A DNA stretch of 64,000 nucleotides from an uncultured Gelidibacter sp. Lineage in GTDB: Bacteria > Bacteroidota > Bacteroidia > Flavobacteriales > Flavobacteriaceae. Both the position numbers and the translations under genes were made by a program. Below the pieces are notes generated by a model. That model did no database searches. It saw nothing but the letters and a program-made list of their open reading frames with translations, and was not told the origin of the DNA. Positions within the stretch are counted from its first letter, which is position 1; each line of letters begins with the position of its first letter. This document shows positions 35,437 to 45,074 of this stretch, piece by piece. The DNA lies in assembly GCF_947500795.1 (NCBI RefSeq), contig NZ_CANMTE010000001.1, positions 1,054,001 through 1,118,000 of the forward strand, written 5' to 3'.

Positions 35437-36471
35437 ATGTCTTCAAGTAAACTTTTTATAATCACGGTTTTAAGTCTTTTATTATGGACTTGTGGCGACA
35501 ATCCTAATGGTAAAAAAAGCAACTTTTCTTTACGTACTGATGCAAAAAACAACACAATTGCACTTGGTGAGACCGTTAAACTCTCTATAGAAAACCCTAA
35601 AAACAAGACCGTCAATAGCATCACCTATCAATTAAATGATAAACCTATTGATGAAAATTTTACGGCTTCCGATCTTCCGTTAGGAATTCACACCCTAACT
35701 GCCAAAGTAGCCTATGATAATACGACTGAGGAGACTTCAACAAATTTGACGATTTTAAACAATGAAGCTCCGGTAATTTACAGCTATAAAATAATTAACG
35801 AGTATCCTCACGACATTACTTCCTACACCCAAGGACTGGAATTTCATAACGGTTTTCTATATGAAAGTACCGGACAATATGGCGAATCTAAACTTCGTAA
35901 AGTAAAACACGACACTGGCGAAGTCCTAAAAAGCATCAATATTGGCAATCAGTTTTTTGGCGAAGGACTTACCATCATGAACGACAAGCTTTACCAGCTC
36001 ACTTGGAAAGAAAACATAGGATTTGTCTATAATGCAGAAACCTTAGAGAAAACCGGTAGCTTCAATTATGGCAAAAGTAAAGAAGGCTGGGGCCTTTGTA
36101 ATGACGGAAAGGTGATTTACAAATCAGATGGCACCAACAAAATATGGAAACTTAATCCAGAAACGTTGGCTGAAGAAGATTACATTCAAATTTACACCAA
36201 CGCGGGCAAAATTGAGAGTTTAAATGAATTGGAATATATTAATGGTAAGATTTACGCAAATATCTATCAGCGTAATGGCGTCTTGATCATCAATCCTGAA
36301 AATGGTGCTGTGGAAGGGGTTATCGATTTTTCACCACTTCAAAAATTAGTTAAGCAGCATCCAGAATTAGATGTTTTGAATGGTATTGCCTATAATCCAA
36401 CAACAAATACAATATTTGTAACAGGAAAAGATTGGGACAAACTTTTTGAAGTTGAAGTGTTTGTGAAATAA
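35437..36471 (+). CDS. Glutaminyl-peptide cyclotransferase lipoprotein
   Basis: This 344-residue lipoprotein (lipobox LLWTC, Cys17) has a beta-sandwich-like N-terminal region (about 25-105) and then the five-bladed propeller of plant/bacterial-type glutamine cyclotransferase. Family segments include EYPHDITSYTQGLEFHNGFLYESTGQYG, LTWKENIGFVYNAETL, WGLCNDGKVIYKSDGT, LNELEYINGKIYANIYQRN and VLNGIAYNPTTNTIFVTGKDWDKLFEV, each listed in order. The enzyme converts N-terminal Gln of proteins to pyroglutamate, probably at the periplasmic side. A thioesterase gene follows after 38 bases. Confidence 0.92.
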   Translation: MSSSKLFIITVLSLLLWTCGDNPNGKKSNFSLRTDAKNNTIALGETVKLSIENPKNKTVNSITYQLNDKPIDENFTASDLPLGIHTLTAKVAYDNTTEETSTNLTILNNEAPVIYSYKIINEYPHDITSYTQGLEFHNGFLYESTGQYGESKLRKVKHDTGEVLKSINIGNQFFGEGLTIMNDKLYQLTWKENIGFVYNAETLEKTGSFNYGKSKEGWGLCNDGKVIYKSDGTNKIWKLNPETLAEEDYIQIYTNAGKIESLNELEYINGKIYANIYQRNGVLIINPENGAVEGVIDFSPLQKLVKQHPELDVLNGIAYNPTTNTIFVTGKDWDKLFEVEVFVK

Positions 36472-36509
36472 ATCAAAAATCCCCCATTAATCAAACCTCG
36501 AAGTTAAAC

Positions 36510-36899
36510 ATGCAAACATTTGATATACAGATTACCGTAACTCAAGACGACTTGGACCACCTCAACCACGTTAATAATGTACGCTACGTGCAATGGGTTC
36601 AAGATATTGCCGAGCAACATTGGCATGCAAAAGCAACAGATGACATCCTTTCGGATTATTTTTGGGTGCTTCTAAGTCATACCATTGAATATAAGAATCC
36701 AGCAGTTTTAGGCGATGAACTCACTCTTAAAACCTACATCAAAGAGGCTGGTGGTGTTACTTGCTTAAGGATGGTTGAAATTTATGATAAGCATTCTGAG
36801 AAACTTCTAGTAACTTCAGAAACCAAATGGTGTTTAATCTCCCAAGAAAAGATGAAACCAGCACGCATCACGGACGAGATCAGATCGTTATTTAGTTAA
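36510..36899 (+). CDS. Acyl-CoA thioesterase (4HBT hotdog fold)
   Basis: This 129-residue protein has the 4-hydroxybenzoyl-CoA thioesterase-like hotdog fold. The catalytic region is DLDHLNHVNNVRYVQW, with Asp16 or nearby residues as the base. The later strands VLLSHTIEYKNPAVLGDELTL and SETKWCLIS also fit. It probably hydrolyses an acyl-CoA, but the chain is not known. It is 38 bases after the glutaminyl cyclase gene and likely shares its transcript. Confidence 0.88.
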   Translation: MQTFDIQITVTQDDLDHLNHVNNVRYVQWVQDIAEQHWHAKATDDILSDYFWVLLSHTIEYKNPAVLGDELTLKTYIKEAGGVTCLRMVEIYDKHSEKLLVTSETKWCLISQEKMKPARITDEIRSLFS

Positions 36900-36991
36900 A
36901 GTTAGATTAAATTCGCTGTTAAAGTGTCTTAACAAAACAGCTCTCAAGGCTTTTATTGTTTTAATTTGATAACAACCAACCCAAAAGCCTA

Positions 36992-37738
36992 GTGACCAAA
37001 ATTACGATTCTCTTCTGTCTATTCACTACACTGACGTTTTCGCAACGTATTTCGGGCACACTCTATGACGCGGAAGCTCCTATTTCTGGCGCCAAACTCA
37101 TGAATGTGACCTCAAAAAGTATCACAACAACTGATGGCTCAGGCAATTTTGAAATTTATGCAAAACTGAATGACACCCTACTTTTTAGCTCTTTGTTCCA
37201 CCATACAAAACAAATTGTCGTTAAGGCATCACACCTCGAAGGAACTCAGGTGTTTGAACTTAAAAAAATTCTAAACGAATTGGATGAAGTTGACATTCAA
37301 GGCCCCATAAGTTCAAAAGAAATTGACGAAGAAGTACTTACGAGCAACTTAAACCAACAATTTAAAGCCGATCTTAAGAAAAATGCGCATCTATATAAAA
37401 AACCAAATACAGGGGCTTTAGATATTATTGCTATTGGCGAAAGTATCGTCAAACTATTCAAACGGAAAAATCCCAAAGAAGAAAAAATTGTTGAAACAAC
37501 TATTACAGCATCGCATCTTGACACCCTTTTTAAAACTGATCCTTTTTTGAATGACACCTTTTTAGTATTGGATTTAAACATCACTAAAGATTATAAGCAT
37601 CTCTTTTTTACCTATTGCGAAACGAAAGACATGTCCTCTTTTCTGTTACTTCCCGCTAACAAAATCTATCTTATTGATAACTTTTTGGAGTACAGCAAAG
37701 AGTTTAGGGCTATTCTATTGGAGAGTCAAAATCAATAG
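36992..37738 (+). CDS. CarboxypepD_reg-like domain protein, secreted
   Basis: This 248-residue protein starts at GTG 36992 and has a cleavable signal (about 1-17, ending TFSQ). Residues 18-90 form a carboxypeptidase-regulatory-like beta domain (ISGTLYDAEAPISGAKLMNV, then TTDGSGNFEIYAKLNDTLLFS), the kind that opens many TonB-dependent receptors and DUF5686 proteins. The remaining 160 residues have no recognised domain and include a basic stretch (KLFKRKNPKEEKI). No plug or barrel is present, so it is not a receptor. Function is unknown. Confidence 0.78.
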   Translation: MTKITILFCLFTTLTFSQRISGTLYDAEAPISGAKLMNVTSKSITTTDGSGNFEIYAKLNDTLLFSSLFHHTKQIVVKASHLEGTQVFELKKILNELDEVDIQGPISSKEIDEEVLTSNLNQQFKADLKKNAHLYKKPNTGALDIIAIGESIVKLFKRKNPKEEKIVETTITASHLDTLFKTDPFLNDTFLVLDLNITKDYKHLFFTYCETKDMSSFLLLPANKIYLIDNFLEYSKEFRAILLESQNQ

Positions 37739-37809
37739 CATTTTATTGCTAACGACAGCACTATTAAATTAATTAAAGGATTCAGGTGATTTCATAATTT
37801 CAAAAGTTA

Positions 37810-37817
37810 TATTTTTG
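37810..37817 (+). promoter_or_regulatory. -7 promoter box that fixes the next start codon
   Basis: TATTTTTG fits TAnnTTTG. Transcription starting near 37824 leaves a leader of about 20 bases before ATG 37844 and excludes the upstream in-frame TTG at 37826. Confidence 0.5.
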
Positions 37818-37843
37818 AATGTAATTTGATATTGCGTATCACA

Positions 37844-39406
37844 ATGAAAAGAAGCCTTTACTTTAGTCTCACCTTACTTATGTTGATCTTTTGGAGTTCA
37901 TGCCGAAAGGATTTTGAATTTCAACCAAGTCAAGGCGCTCTTACGTTTTCAAAAGATACGGTGTACTTAGACACGGTTTTTACGAATATTGGTTCGAGCA
38001 CCTACAATCTAAAGGTATACAACCGTTCAAATACTGACATATCCATTCCGACGTTAAGACTTAGCCAAGGTCAAGCATCTAACTATCGGCTTAATGTTGA
38101 TGGTGTTGCAGGAAAAGAGTTTCAGAATGTTGAGATTCTAGCGAAGGATAGTATGTACATTTTTATTGAAACCACCTTCGATATTCAGAATGTTGTTGCG
38201 TCAAAAAACCAATTTTTATACACCGATGCCATCGAATTTGATAGTGGATCGCATTTACAAAAAGTAGAATTAGTCACTTTAGTGAAGGATGCCGTTTTTA
38301 TTTATCCGAATAAAGATTCGCAAGGCATTGTTGAAACTTTGAGTTTTGATGTTGATGACGATGGAGTTATCGATTCTACAAACATCCAAGGCCGATTTTT
38401 ATCAGATGCCGAACTCACCTTCACAAAAGACAAACCTTATGTTATTTATGGTTACGCAGCTGTGGGCGAGAATAAAACGCTGACCATCAATGCTGGTGCG
38501 CGCGTTCACTTCCACTCCAATTCTGGATTACTCATTACAAATAATGCGTCTTTAAAAGTGAATGGGAAGTTTAGTCCTAATCAAACTACACTTGATAACG
38601 AAGTCATTTTTGAAAGTGACCGGTTAGAACCACTATTTGAAAACATACCAGGACAATGGGGAACAATTTGGTTGTTTCAAGGAAGCAAGGAAAATAACAT
38701 CAATTTTGCGACCATTAAAAACGCCACTATTGGCATTTTAGCAGAAAACGACCCGAATACCAGCATTCCAAAATTGACTATTAAGAATTCTAAAATCTAC
38801 AATTCCAGTAATTTCGGAATTTTAGGACGTGCCACTTCCATCACTGCAGAAAATGTGGTAATCAATAACGCCGGACAATCATCATTTGCTGGCATTTACG
38901 GAGGCAACTACAACTTTACACATTGTACACTCGCTAATTATTGGTCGAGCAGTTTTAGACAATTCCCGGCTCTCTATATTAGTAATTATCAAGTTTTGGA
39001 GGATAACAAAGTCGTCACAAATGCTTTAACTGCAGCCAACTTCAACAATTGCATCATTTATGGAAATGATAATCCGGAGATGCTTGTAGAACAGGAAGAA
39101 GGCGCAGCTTTTAATTTTAAATTCAACAATTGCCTGATTAAGTTTGATGATCCCAACAATCGTTTTGGAGCAGATCCAAATTACGATTTCAGCAACAGCG
39201 CTTTATATGACAATGTGATATTCAATAAAGATCCTGATTTTGAAGCGCCCTTCAAAAATAAACTGATGATTGGCGATGATTCTGCTGCAATTAATGTGAT
39301 TGGAAACAACATATATTCAAATCGAGTGCCATTGGATCTCTTAAACATTTCTAGAACGGCTTCACCCGATTTGGGTGCATATCAGCATGTTACTTTTAAA
39401 GAGTAG
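37844..39406 (+). CDS. Lipoprotein with predicted parallel beta-helix
   Basis: This 520-residue lipoprotein (lipobox FWSSC, Cys20) starts at ATG 37844. The N-terminal third (about 25-150) is a beta-sandwich-like region of the choice-of-anchor kind (LDTVFTNIGSSTYNLKVYN). The rest is rich in short strands with repeated N, G and I/V (NFATIKNATIGILAEND, LTIKNSKIYNSSNFGILG, ITAENVVINNAG), typical of a right-handed parallel beta-helix. The chain ends in a DLGAYQ motif common in such proteins. It is likely exported; ligand and role are unknown. Confidence 0.8.
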   Translation: MKRSLYFSLTLLMLIFWSSCRKDFEFQPSQGALTFSKDTVYLDTVFTNIGSSTYNLKVYNRSNTDISIPTLRLSQGQASNYRLNVDGVAGKEFQNVEILAKDSMYIFIETTFDIQNVVASKNQFLYTDAIEFDSGSHLQKVELVTLVKDAVFIYPNKDSQGIVETLSFDVDDDGVIDSTNIQGRFLSDAELTFTKDKPYVIYGYAAVGENKTLTINAGARVHFHSNSGLLITNNASLKVNGKFSPNQTTLDNEVIFESDRLEPLFENIPGQWGTIWLFQGSKENNINFATIKNATIGILAENDPNTSIPKLTIKNSKIYNSSNFGILGRATSITAENVVINNAGQSSFAGIYGGNYNFTHCTLANYWSSSFRQFPALYISNYQVLEDNKVVTNALTAANFNNCIIYGNDNPEMLVEQEEGAAFNFKFNNCLIKFDDPNNRFGADPNYDFSNSALYDNVIFNKDPDFEAPFKNKLMIGDDSAAINVIGNNIYSNRVPLDLLNISRTASPDLGAYQHVTFKE

Positions 39407-39443
39407 TATTTTTTTGTCGCAGCTGCTCGATTGAACTATTATC

Positions 39444-39483
39444 AAATAAAAAGGCCTCACTTGTAGAAATTACATGTGAGGCC
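39444..39483 (-). terminator. Intrinsic terminator of glyA
   Basis: GGCCTCAC plus TGTA (39453-39464) pairs with TACA plus GTGAGGCC (39471-39483), with one T-T mismatch. The minus-strand transcript then meets a U tract from the plus-strand A run at 39444-39452. Confidence 0.85.
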
Positions 39484-39508
39484 TAATAATTTATTGATAG
39501 TCTATCTG

Positions 39509-40780
39509 TTATGAAAATAAAGGTTTTCCTTTCATCATCTCATTTACTTTTTCACCTACAGCATCAAGCGTAGCTTCATTATCATGATGGTTAAGAACCT
39601 CATCAATCAAGCCTACAATGGTGTCCATATCATCTTCCTTTAAACCTCTAGTCGTAATTGCAGGTGTACCAATACGGATTCCTGAAGTTACAAAAGGCGA
39701 TTTATCATCAAATGGAACCATGTTTTTATTCACGGTAATATCAGCTTTTACCAATGCTTGCTCAGCATCTTTACCTGTAATATTTTTATTTCTCAAGTCG
39801 ATCAACATCATATGGTTGTCCGTTCCACCAGAAATAATATGGTAATCTCTATCAACAAATGCTTTTGCCATTGCAGCCGCATTGTTTTTAACTTGTAACA
39901 TATAATGCATAAACTCATCAGTTAAAGCTTCACCAAACGCAATAGCTTTAGCTGCAATAATATGTTCTAATGGTCCACCTTGATTTCCTGGGAATACGCC
40001 AGAATCCAATACAGAAGACATCATTCTTAAGTTGCCTTTTGGAGCTTTCAATCCGAATGGGTTTTCAAAATCTTCACCCATTAAAATCATGCCTCCTCTT
40101 GGACCTCTTAAGGTTTTATGTGTAGTTGTAGTAACAATATGACAATGCGGAATTGGATCGTTCATAATTCCTTTTGCAATCAATCCTGCAGGGTGTGAAA
40201 TATCTGCCATTAGCACAGCTCCTACTTTATCAGCAATTTCTCTAAACGCTTTAAAATCCATATCACGAGAATATGCCGAAGCTCCCGCAATAATTAATTT
40301 TGGTTTCTCTTTTTTAGCAGTTTCCTCTAATTTATCACAATCGATAAGTCCTGTCTCTCTGTCTACGCCATAAAAAGAAGGTTGGTAAAGTTTTCCTGAA
40401 AAATTCACCGGAGACCCGTGGGTCAAATGTCCACCATGAGACAAATCGAAACCAAGAATTTTATCTCCAGGATTTAAACACATGGAATACACAGCTGTAT
40501 TAGCCTGACTTCCTGAATGTGGCTGCACATTAGCATACGCCGCACCAAATAATGCTTTAGCACGATCAATTGCTAATTGCTCTACCTCATCTACAATTTC
40601 ACAACCACCATAATAACGCTTCCCAGGATAACCTTCGGCATATTTATTAGTCAAAACTGATCCTGCGGCTTCCATGACCTGATTGCTCACAAAATTTTCT
40701 GAAGCAATAAGTTCTAAACCGTGTAATTGTCTTTGTTTTTCAGCTTCTATAAGCTCAAATATTTGTTGGTCGCGTTGCAT
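39509..40780 (-). CDS. glyA: Serine hydroxymethyltransferase
   Basis: This 423-residue PLP enzyme interconverts serine and glycine and supplies one-carbon units on tetrahydrofolate. The PLP lysine is in [14 protein letters not shown]. Other family segments are [40 protein letters not shown] and the [14 protein letters not shown] near the C-terminus. The length matches bacterial GlyA. A -7-like box TATTTTTG (minus strand 40847-40840) lies about 60 bases before the start, and a TTG lies 23 bases further (40873-40871). Confidence 0.97.
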   Translation of the reverse strand: MQRDQQIFELIEAEKQRQLHGLELIASENFVSNQVMEAAGSVLTNKYAEGYPGKRYYGGCEIVDEVEQLAIDRAKALFGAAYANVQPHSGSQANTAVYSMCLNPGDKILGFDLSHGGHLTHGSPVNFSGKLYQPSFYGVDRETGLIDCDKLEETAKKEKPKLIIAGASAYSRDMDFKAFREIADKVGAVLMADISHPAGLIAKGIMNDPIPHCHIVTTTTHKTLRGPRGGMILMGEDFENPFGLKAPKGNLRMMSSVLDSGVFPGNQGGPLEHIIAAKAIAFGEALTDEFMHYMLQVKNNAAAMAKAFVDRDYHIISGGTDNHMMLIDLRNKNITGKDAEQALVKADITVNKNMVPFDDKSPFVTSGIRIGTPAITTRGLKEDDMDTIVGLIDEVLNHHDNEATLDAVGEKVNEMMKGKPLFS

Positions 40781-40969
40781 AAGTGTTGTGTTTTTTAGCC
40801 CTTTTAAAATAAGGATTTAATGAATGTTTTAAATTTCTCCAAAAATAGTAAATACAATAGTTAATTCAGACAAAAAATGAAACTTTCATATGAATTTAAT
40901 AGAACCTCAAATTGACCCTCAGCAATGCAATTTTAAGTGTTTTTTTAGATTTTAATTAAAAAAAATATG

Positions 40970-40977
40970 TACGTTTG
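40970..40977 (+). promoter_or_regulatory. -7 promoter box of fah
   Basis: TACGTTTG fits TAnnTTTG and lies 36 bases before ATG 41014. It also rules out the in-frame TTG at 40975 as the start. Confidence 0.5.
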
Positions 40978-41013
40978 AATAGATTTAATCATAAACTAAT
41001 TAATCGCAACTCT

Positions 41014-42303
41014 ATGCCTTTATCAGCTAATAACCCCGATAGAACATCGTGGCTTCACGTGGGAAAAAATTCTGATTTCCCAATTCAGAACATCCCTTTT
41101 GGTGTTTTCTTAACACGAGATGACATCATTACCATTGGTACACGAATTGGCGATACCGCCATTGACCTTGGAGCCTTACATCAATTAGGATATTTTGAAG
41201 GCATACCACTTACTGACGATATTTTTCTTCAGGATACTTTAAACGATTTTATTGCTGATGGCCGTAAAACATGGCGTGCCGTTAGAGATAGAATCGCTGA
41301 GATTTTTGATAGCAATAACACCACTTTAAAAAATAATACCAAGCATAAGGAAATTGTCCTTTTTAGATTGGATGAAATTGAAATGCAATTGCCGGTTCAA
41401 GTAGGTGATTACACAGATTTCTACTCGAGCATTGAACACGCAACTAATGTGGGGACCATGTTTAGAGACCCAGAAAATGCGCTGATGCCGAATTGGCTGC
41501 ATATTCCTGTAGGTTACCACGGTCGTAGCTCATCGATTATTCCTTCTGGAATTCCAATTCACAGACCACAAGGACAAACCATGCCTGAAGGTGCTACAGA
41601 ACCTGTTTTTGGTCCGTCAAAATTGGTAGATTTCGAATTGGAAATGGCATTCATCACTACAGATGCGAACGATTTGGGTGAACCAATTCCGGTAAACGAA
41701 GCAGAAGAATATATTTTTGGATTGGTACTTTTTAACGATTGGTCTGCACGTGATATTCAGAAATGGGAATATGTGCCATTAGGACCCTTCTTGGCTAAAA
41801 ACTTCGCTTCATCGATGTCGCCTTGGATTGTGACATTAGATGCTCTTGAACCTTTCAAGGTTGAAAGTCCAAAACCTATAAAACCACTTTTACCATATTT
41901 ACAGTCTAAAGGCAAAAAAGGCTATGATATTAATCTGGAAGTAGCTATTCGTCCAAAAAACGCTAAAGAAACAATTGTCAGCAAATCCAATTTCAAACAT
42001 ATGTATTGGAATATGGCGCAACAATTGGCACATCACACCGTTAACGGATGTCCTGTAAACGCTGGAGACATGATGGGAAGTGGCACCATTTCAGGGCCAA
42101 CACCAGATTCTTATGGATCCATGTTAGAATTGACTTGGAGAGGAGAAAAACCTATCACTATGAAAGATGGTACGGAGCGTAAATTTATCAATGATTACGA
42201 TACCGTGATTATGAGAGGCCATTGTGAAAAAGACGGTACCAGAATTGGTTTTGGTGAGGTTTCAACACAATTATTACCAATTTATAATCCGAAGAAAAAA
42301 TAA
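41014..42303 (+). CDS. fah: Fumarylacetoacetase
   Basis: This 429-residue enzyme makes the last step of tyrosine and homogentisate breakdown, splitting fumarylacetoacetate to fumarate and acetoacetate. The start is set at 41014 (MPLSANNPDRTSWLHV), where family likeness begins. The N-terminal SH3-like domain is about 1-115. The catalytic domain has DYTDFYSSIEHATNVG, then HIPVGYHGRSSSI, FELEMAFI, FNDWSARDIQKWEY and the closing GSGTISGP. Metal-site acidic residues in these motifs appear intact. No other gene of the pathway is adjacent. Confidence 0.95.
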   Translation: MPLSANNPDRTSWLHVGKNSDFPIQNIPFGVFLTRDDIITIGTRIGDTAIDLGALHQLGYFEGIPLTDDIFLQDTLNDFIADGRKTWRAVRDRIAEIFDSNNTTLKNNTKHKEIVLFRLDEIEMQLPVQVGDYTDFYSSIEHATNVGTMFRDPENALMPNWLHIPVGYHGRSSSIIPSGIPIHRPQGQTMPEGATEPVFGPSKLVDFELEMAFITTDANDLGEPIPVNEAEEYIFGLVLFNDWSARDIQKWEYVPLGPFLAKNFASSMSPWIVTLDALEPFKVESPKPIKPLLPYLQSKGKKGYDINLEVAIRPKNAKETIVSKSNFKHMYWNMAQQLAHHTVNGCPVNAGDMMGSGTISGPTPDSYGSMLELTWRGEKPITMKDGTERKFINDYDTVIMRGHCEKDGTRIGFGEVSTQLLPIYNPKKK

Positions 42304-42325
42304 TTCACTCGTAATATAAAATGTG

Positions 42326-42368
42326 AAGCACGAAGCATAGGATCCATCTATCTTCGTGCTTTTTATTT
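42326..42368 (+). terminator. Intrinsic terminator of fah
   Basis: AAGCACGAAG (42326-42335) pairs with CTTCGTGCTT (42352-42361), with a further inner ATAG/CTAT helix, followed by TTTTTATTT. Confidence 0.85.
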
Positions 42369-42460
42369 GGAATAATATCAAAGCATTCTAAAAAACTTGA
42401 TGGTTGAATTTGGCATGTGTTTTGAATCCCGTTAACTTTAACCTCATAACGACCAGAAAT

Positions 42461-43642
42461 ATGAAAACAAAATTACTCTTTATAGCCTTCATAGTACTAT
42501 TAGCGTCATGCAGTAGTAAAAAGCAATTGGAAAAGGCGCTTTATTCTGGGAATTATAACCAAGTGATTCAAGATGCCTTACGAAAACTTGAAAACAACAA
42601 GGATAATGAACGTAAGCAAGATTTTGTTGTAATGTTACAAACAGCTTATGAAAAGGCTAATGAGCGCGATCTGAAAAGCATTAAACATCTTAAGAAAGAT
42701 GGTAATCCTGAACATTACAATTCCATTTATAATCTTTATCTCAACCTGGATGCGCGTCAAGAAGCCATTAAACCTGTACTGCCTTTAAAAGTAAATGGCA
42801 AAACCATACAATTGGATTTTACAGATTATACCAATGACATTGTTGACGCTCGCCTAGCCCTTTCTGATTATTCATATAACCAAGGATTAGCGTTACTTAA
42901 TTCACATTATAAAAACGATATTAAGGAAGCCTATAAAATCTTTAAATACATAGATCAGATCAATCCGAAATTTAGAGATGTCCGCAAATTAATGCAAGAG
43001 GCGCACCACCGAGGCACCGATTACGTTATTGTAACCATCGAAAACCAAACCAGGCAAATTATTCCGAGGCAACTGGAAGATGATTTGTTGAATTTTGATA
43101 CTTATGGTTTAAACCAATTCTGGACGGTTTATCATGCCAATCCTGCTTCTGATATTGATTATGACTATGCAATGGCATTGCAACTAAAACAGATTAATAT
43201 TTCTCCGGAGCGATTTCATGAAAAAGAATTTCTAAGAGAAAAAGAATTCGTGGATGGGTGGACTTACAAATTAGATCGGGCTGGCAATGTGATGAAGGAC
43301 AGCTTAGGTAAGGATATTAAAATTGATAAAATTGTGAAAGCGAGAGCGAGATACATTGAATACCGACAATTAAAATCGACTCAAGTGCTCGCGGATGTGG
43401 TGTATGCCGATTTGAAAAACAACCGAACCTTGGATGTGTTTCCAATTAAAAGTGAATTTGTTTTTGAAAACCATTATGCCATTTATAGAGGTGATAAACG
43501 AGCATTAAATCAAGCAGATTTTGATTTACTTCGTTTTAAACAACTCCCATTCCCATCCGATGCCGATATGGTTTATGATACAGGAGAAGACTTGAAACTG
43601 CAGTTAAAGCAAATTATTAATTCCTATAAAATTCGGAACTAG
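42461..43642 (+). CDS. Lipoprotein of unknown function, helical
   Basis: This 393-residue lipoprotein starts at ATG 42461, where a signal with lipobox LLASC (Cys16) follows; the 19 residues upstream in frame are not signal-like. Residues 20-175 are strongly helical with TPR-like spacing (KQLEKALYSGNYNQVIQDAL, then YNQGLALLNSHYKNDIKEAY). The C-terminal half is mixed (VIVTIENQTRQIIPRQLEDD). No catalytic motif is seen. It is a single gene ending in a strong terminator. Confidence 0.8.
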   Translation: MKTKLLFIAFIVLLASCSSKKQLEKALYSGNYNQVIQDALRKLENNKDNERKQDFVVMLQTAYEKANERDLKSIKHLKKDGNPEHYNSIYNLYLNLDARQEAIKPVLPLKVNGKTIQLDFTDYTNDIVDARLALSDYSYNQGLALLNSHYKNDIKEAYKIFKYIDQINPKFRDVRKLMQEAHHRGTDYVIVTIENQTRQIIPRQLEDDLLNFDTYGLNQFWTVYHANPASDIDYDYAMALQLKQINISPERFHEKEFLREKEFVDGWTYKLDRAGNVMKDSLGKDIKIDKIVKARARYIEYRQLKSTQVLADVVYADLKNNRTLDVFPIKSEFVFENHYAIYRGDKRALNQADFDLLRFKQLPFPSDADMVYDTGEDLKLQLKQIINSYKIRN

Positions 43643-43680
43643 CAATTGTCTAACAGCACATTACAATATCTATCTCAATT

Positions 43681-43717
43681 AAAAAATCTTCAGCCCGAAA
43701 ACGACTGAAGATTTTTT
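43681..43717. terminator. Bidirectional terminator
   Basis: AAAAAATCTTCAG (43681-43693) pairs with CTGAAGATTTTTT (43705-43717). It lies between convergent genes and both flanks are A or T runs. Confidence 0.88.
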
Positions 43718-43756
43718 TATAGTTCATAAATTGGATGTAATAACTATTTTCTTCCA

Positions 43757-44233
43757 TTATAGCTGTCGCAAATCCAATGACTTCTTAAAATTGTTGCGCA
43801 GCCGATTCTTAAAAAACATTCCTAACAGATAAAATAAAACACCGACTGCAACACTAATGATTCCAAAAATTAAGGTACTCTTATTTTGGTGAGTGGATTG
43901 TGCGACTATGATGGTAATTACTCCAAGCAAAACAGTTAAAATAGGAAAAACGGATATCACAGGATTTGGTTTAAGATCTAACGTTACCAAGGTGCCTTTT
44001 TCTGACGTTCTAAGTTCGCCTTTCAAATAAGCCGTTTTCCTTTTAAAATTAGGGACGTTCCAGGTGATATAGGTCCATTTATCATAGGCTGCAAACTCAT
44101 TTTCAGCTGTGAATTTTCCAACAAAGCTTAAGCCACTTTGCCCAAAGACCGCTTCAATATTTTGTCTTAAATGATCACCATTCAAGTTTGAAGCGTACTT
44201 TGTTTTGTCAATATTAAATAGTTTTTCAAACAT
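43757..44233 (-). CDS. Hypothetical membrane protein
   Basis: This 158-residue protein has a soluble N-terminal domain of about 85 residues (YDKWTYITWNVPNFKRKTAY, then LKGELRTSEKGTLVTLDLKP) and two adjacent helices (about 88-108 and 116-138). The C-terminus is basic and ends at residue 158. I do not recognise a family. It lies about 100 bases after ytxJ on the same strand. Confidence 0.75.
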   Translation of the reverse strand: MFEKLFNIDKTKYASNLNGDHLRQNIEAVFGQSGLSFVGKFTAENEFAAYDKWTYITWNVPNFKRKTAYLKGELRTSEKGTLVTLDLKPNPVISVFPILTVLLGVITIIVAQSTHQNKSTLIFGIISVAVGVLFYLLGMFFKNRLRNNFKKSLDLRQL

Positions 44234-44334
44234 TTTATATCATTCTGTTTTTCAATATACTATTTATTATCAACGTAGTTAAGCTTGCAAACCGACTAAT
44301 TTTGGAAATGCAGTGAAACTTTAATTAATGTGTA

Positions 44335-44745
44335 TCAAATATAAGTTTCAAGCTTCAAATTATTAATCGCACCATGACTATCATGTTTTACCACTACTCC
44401 ATTTTTAACGACGAGTAATTGAGGCGATTCATGCATCACGTTAAATTGTTCCGCAATAGCATTTGAAATATTACGGTGATTCAACAAGTCCAAATAATAC
44501 AAATCTGCTGCAGTTTCTTCTAGCTGATAGTCCTTTTTAAATTGGCTCATCACCATTCTACTAATTCCACAACGTGTGGAATGTTTAAAAATGAATTGTG
44601 GTTTTGTTTTGGAGCGTTCTTTTATTTCCTCCAGTTGTTCCATCGTATTCAAGTCAATCCAAGACAACTCGCCTGAGCTTTTAGCGGCATCTCCACCTTT
44701 ATTCGCACTTGACGATGCATTAAATAATTTATCAAATAATCCCAT
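44335..44745 (-). CDS. ytxJ: Bacillithiol-system redox protein YtxJ-like
   Basis: This 136-residue thioredoxin-fold protein resembles YtxJ, a monothiol protein assigned to the bacillithiol system. One active-site cysteine, Cys59, is in FKHSTRCGISRMV. The later strands YYLDLLNHRNISNAIAEQF and ESPQLLVVKNGVVVKHDSHG match the family. The N-terminal 30 residues are low-complexity. It suggests that this organism makes bacillithiol; the bsh genes are not in the window. The start at 44745 is preferred because an upstream frame to 44834 is another reading frame without family likeness. Confidence 0.85.
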   Translation of the reverse strand: MGLFDKLFNASSSANKGGDAAKSSGELSWIDLNTMEQLEEIKERSKTKPQFIFKHSTRCGISRMVMSQFKKDYQLEETAADLYYLDLLNHRNISNAIAEQFNVMHESPQLLVVKNGVVVKHDSHGAINNLKLETYI

Positions 44746-45074
44746 TTTAATTTATTTTGTTTAATTCCGAAGGATCGGAATACATTAATTTCAAAGTTAT
44801 ATTTTATCACTAAATCAACGGAAGAACTTTCCAATTTTAGCTACCTTTATAATAATCAGTCGCAACTCATTATAAATCTTACAAACTGACTAAATGTCTT
44901 GCTATTACTGAGTTTAACTGACTTTTTGTCCCCCATTTCCAATTGGTAAGGTAATTGACTTATCCAGTATAATCACATACTAAATTAATCAAAAGTTGTG
45001 GTTAAACAGAGAAAAACAAGATACAACATAGTTATTAACCTATAAAAAAATTACCCGCTATTGGGGATACAATT
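44746..45074. promoter_or_regulatory. Divergent intergenic region between ytxJ and clpB
   Basis: These 329 bases must hold the clpB and ytxJ promoters. No clear TTG/TAnnTTTG pair, CIRCE-like inverted repeat or other known heat-shock operator was found by eye. Confidence 0.4.

Noticed and set aside
35277-35624. 115-codon minus-strand frame
   Set aside because: It runs through the SRP RNA and antisense to the glutaminyl cyclase signal region; there is no protein-like composition.
37826-37843. TTG start for the beta-helix lipoprotein
   Set aside because: It lies at about the expected transcription start, just after the -7 box at 37810-37817; the lipoprotein signal begins at ATG 37844.
40975-41013. 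TTG start for fumarylacetoacetase
   Set aside because: The codon overlaps the -7 promoter box, and family likeness begins at ATG 41014.
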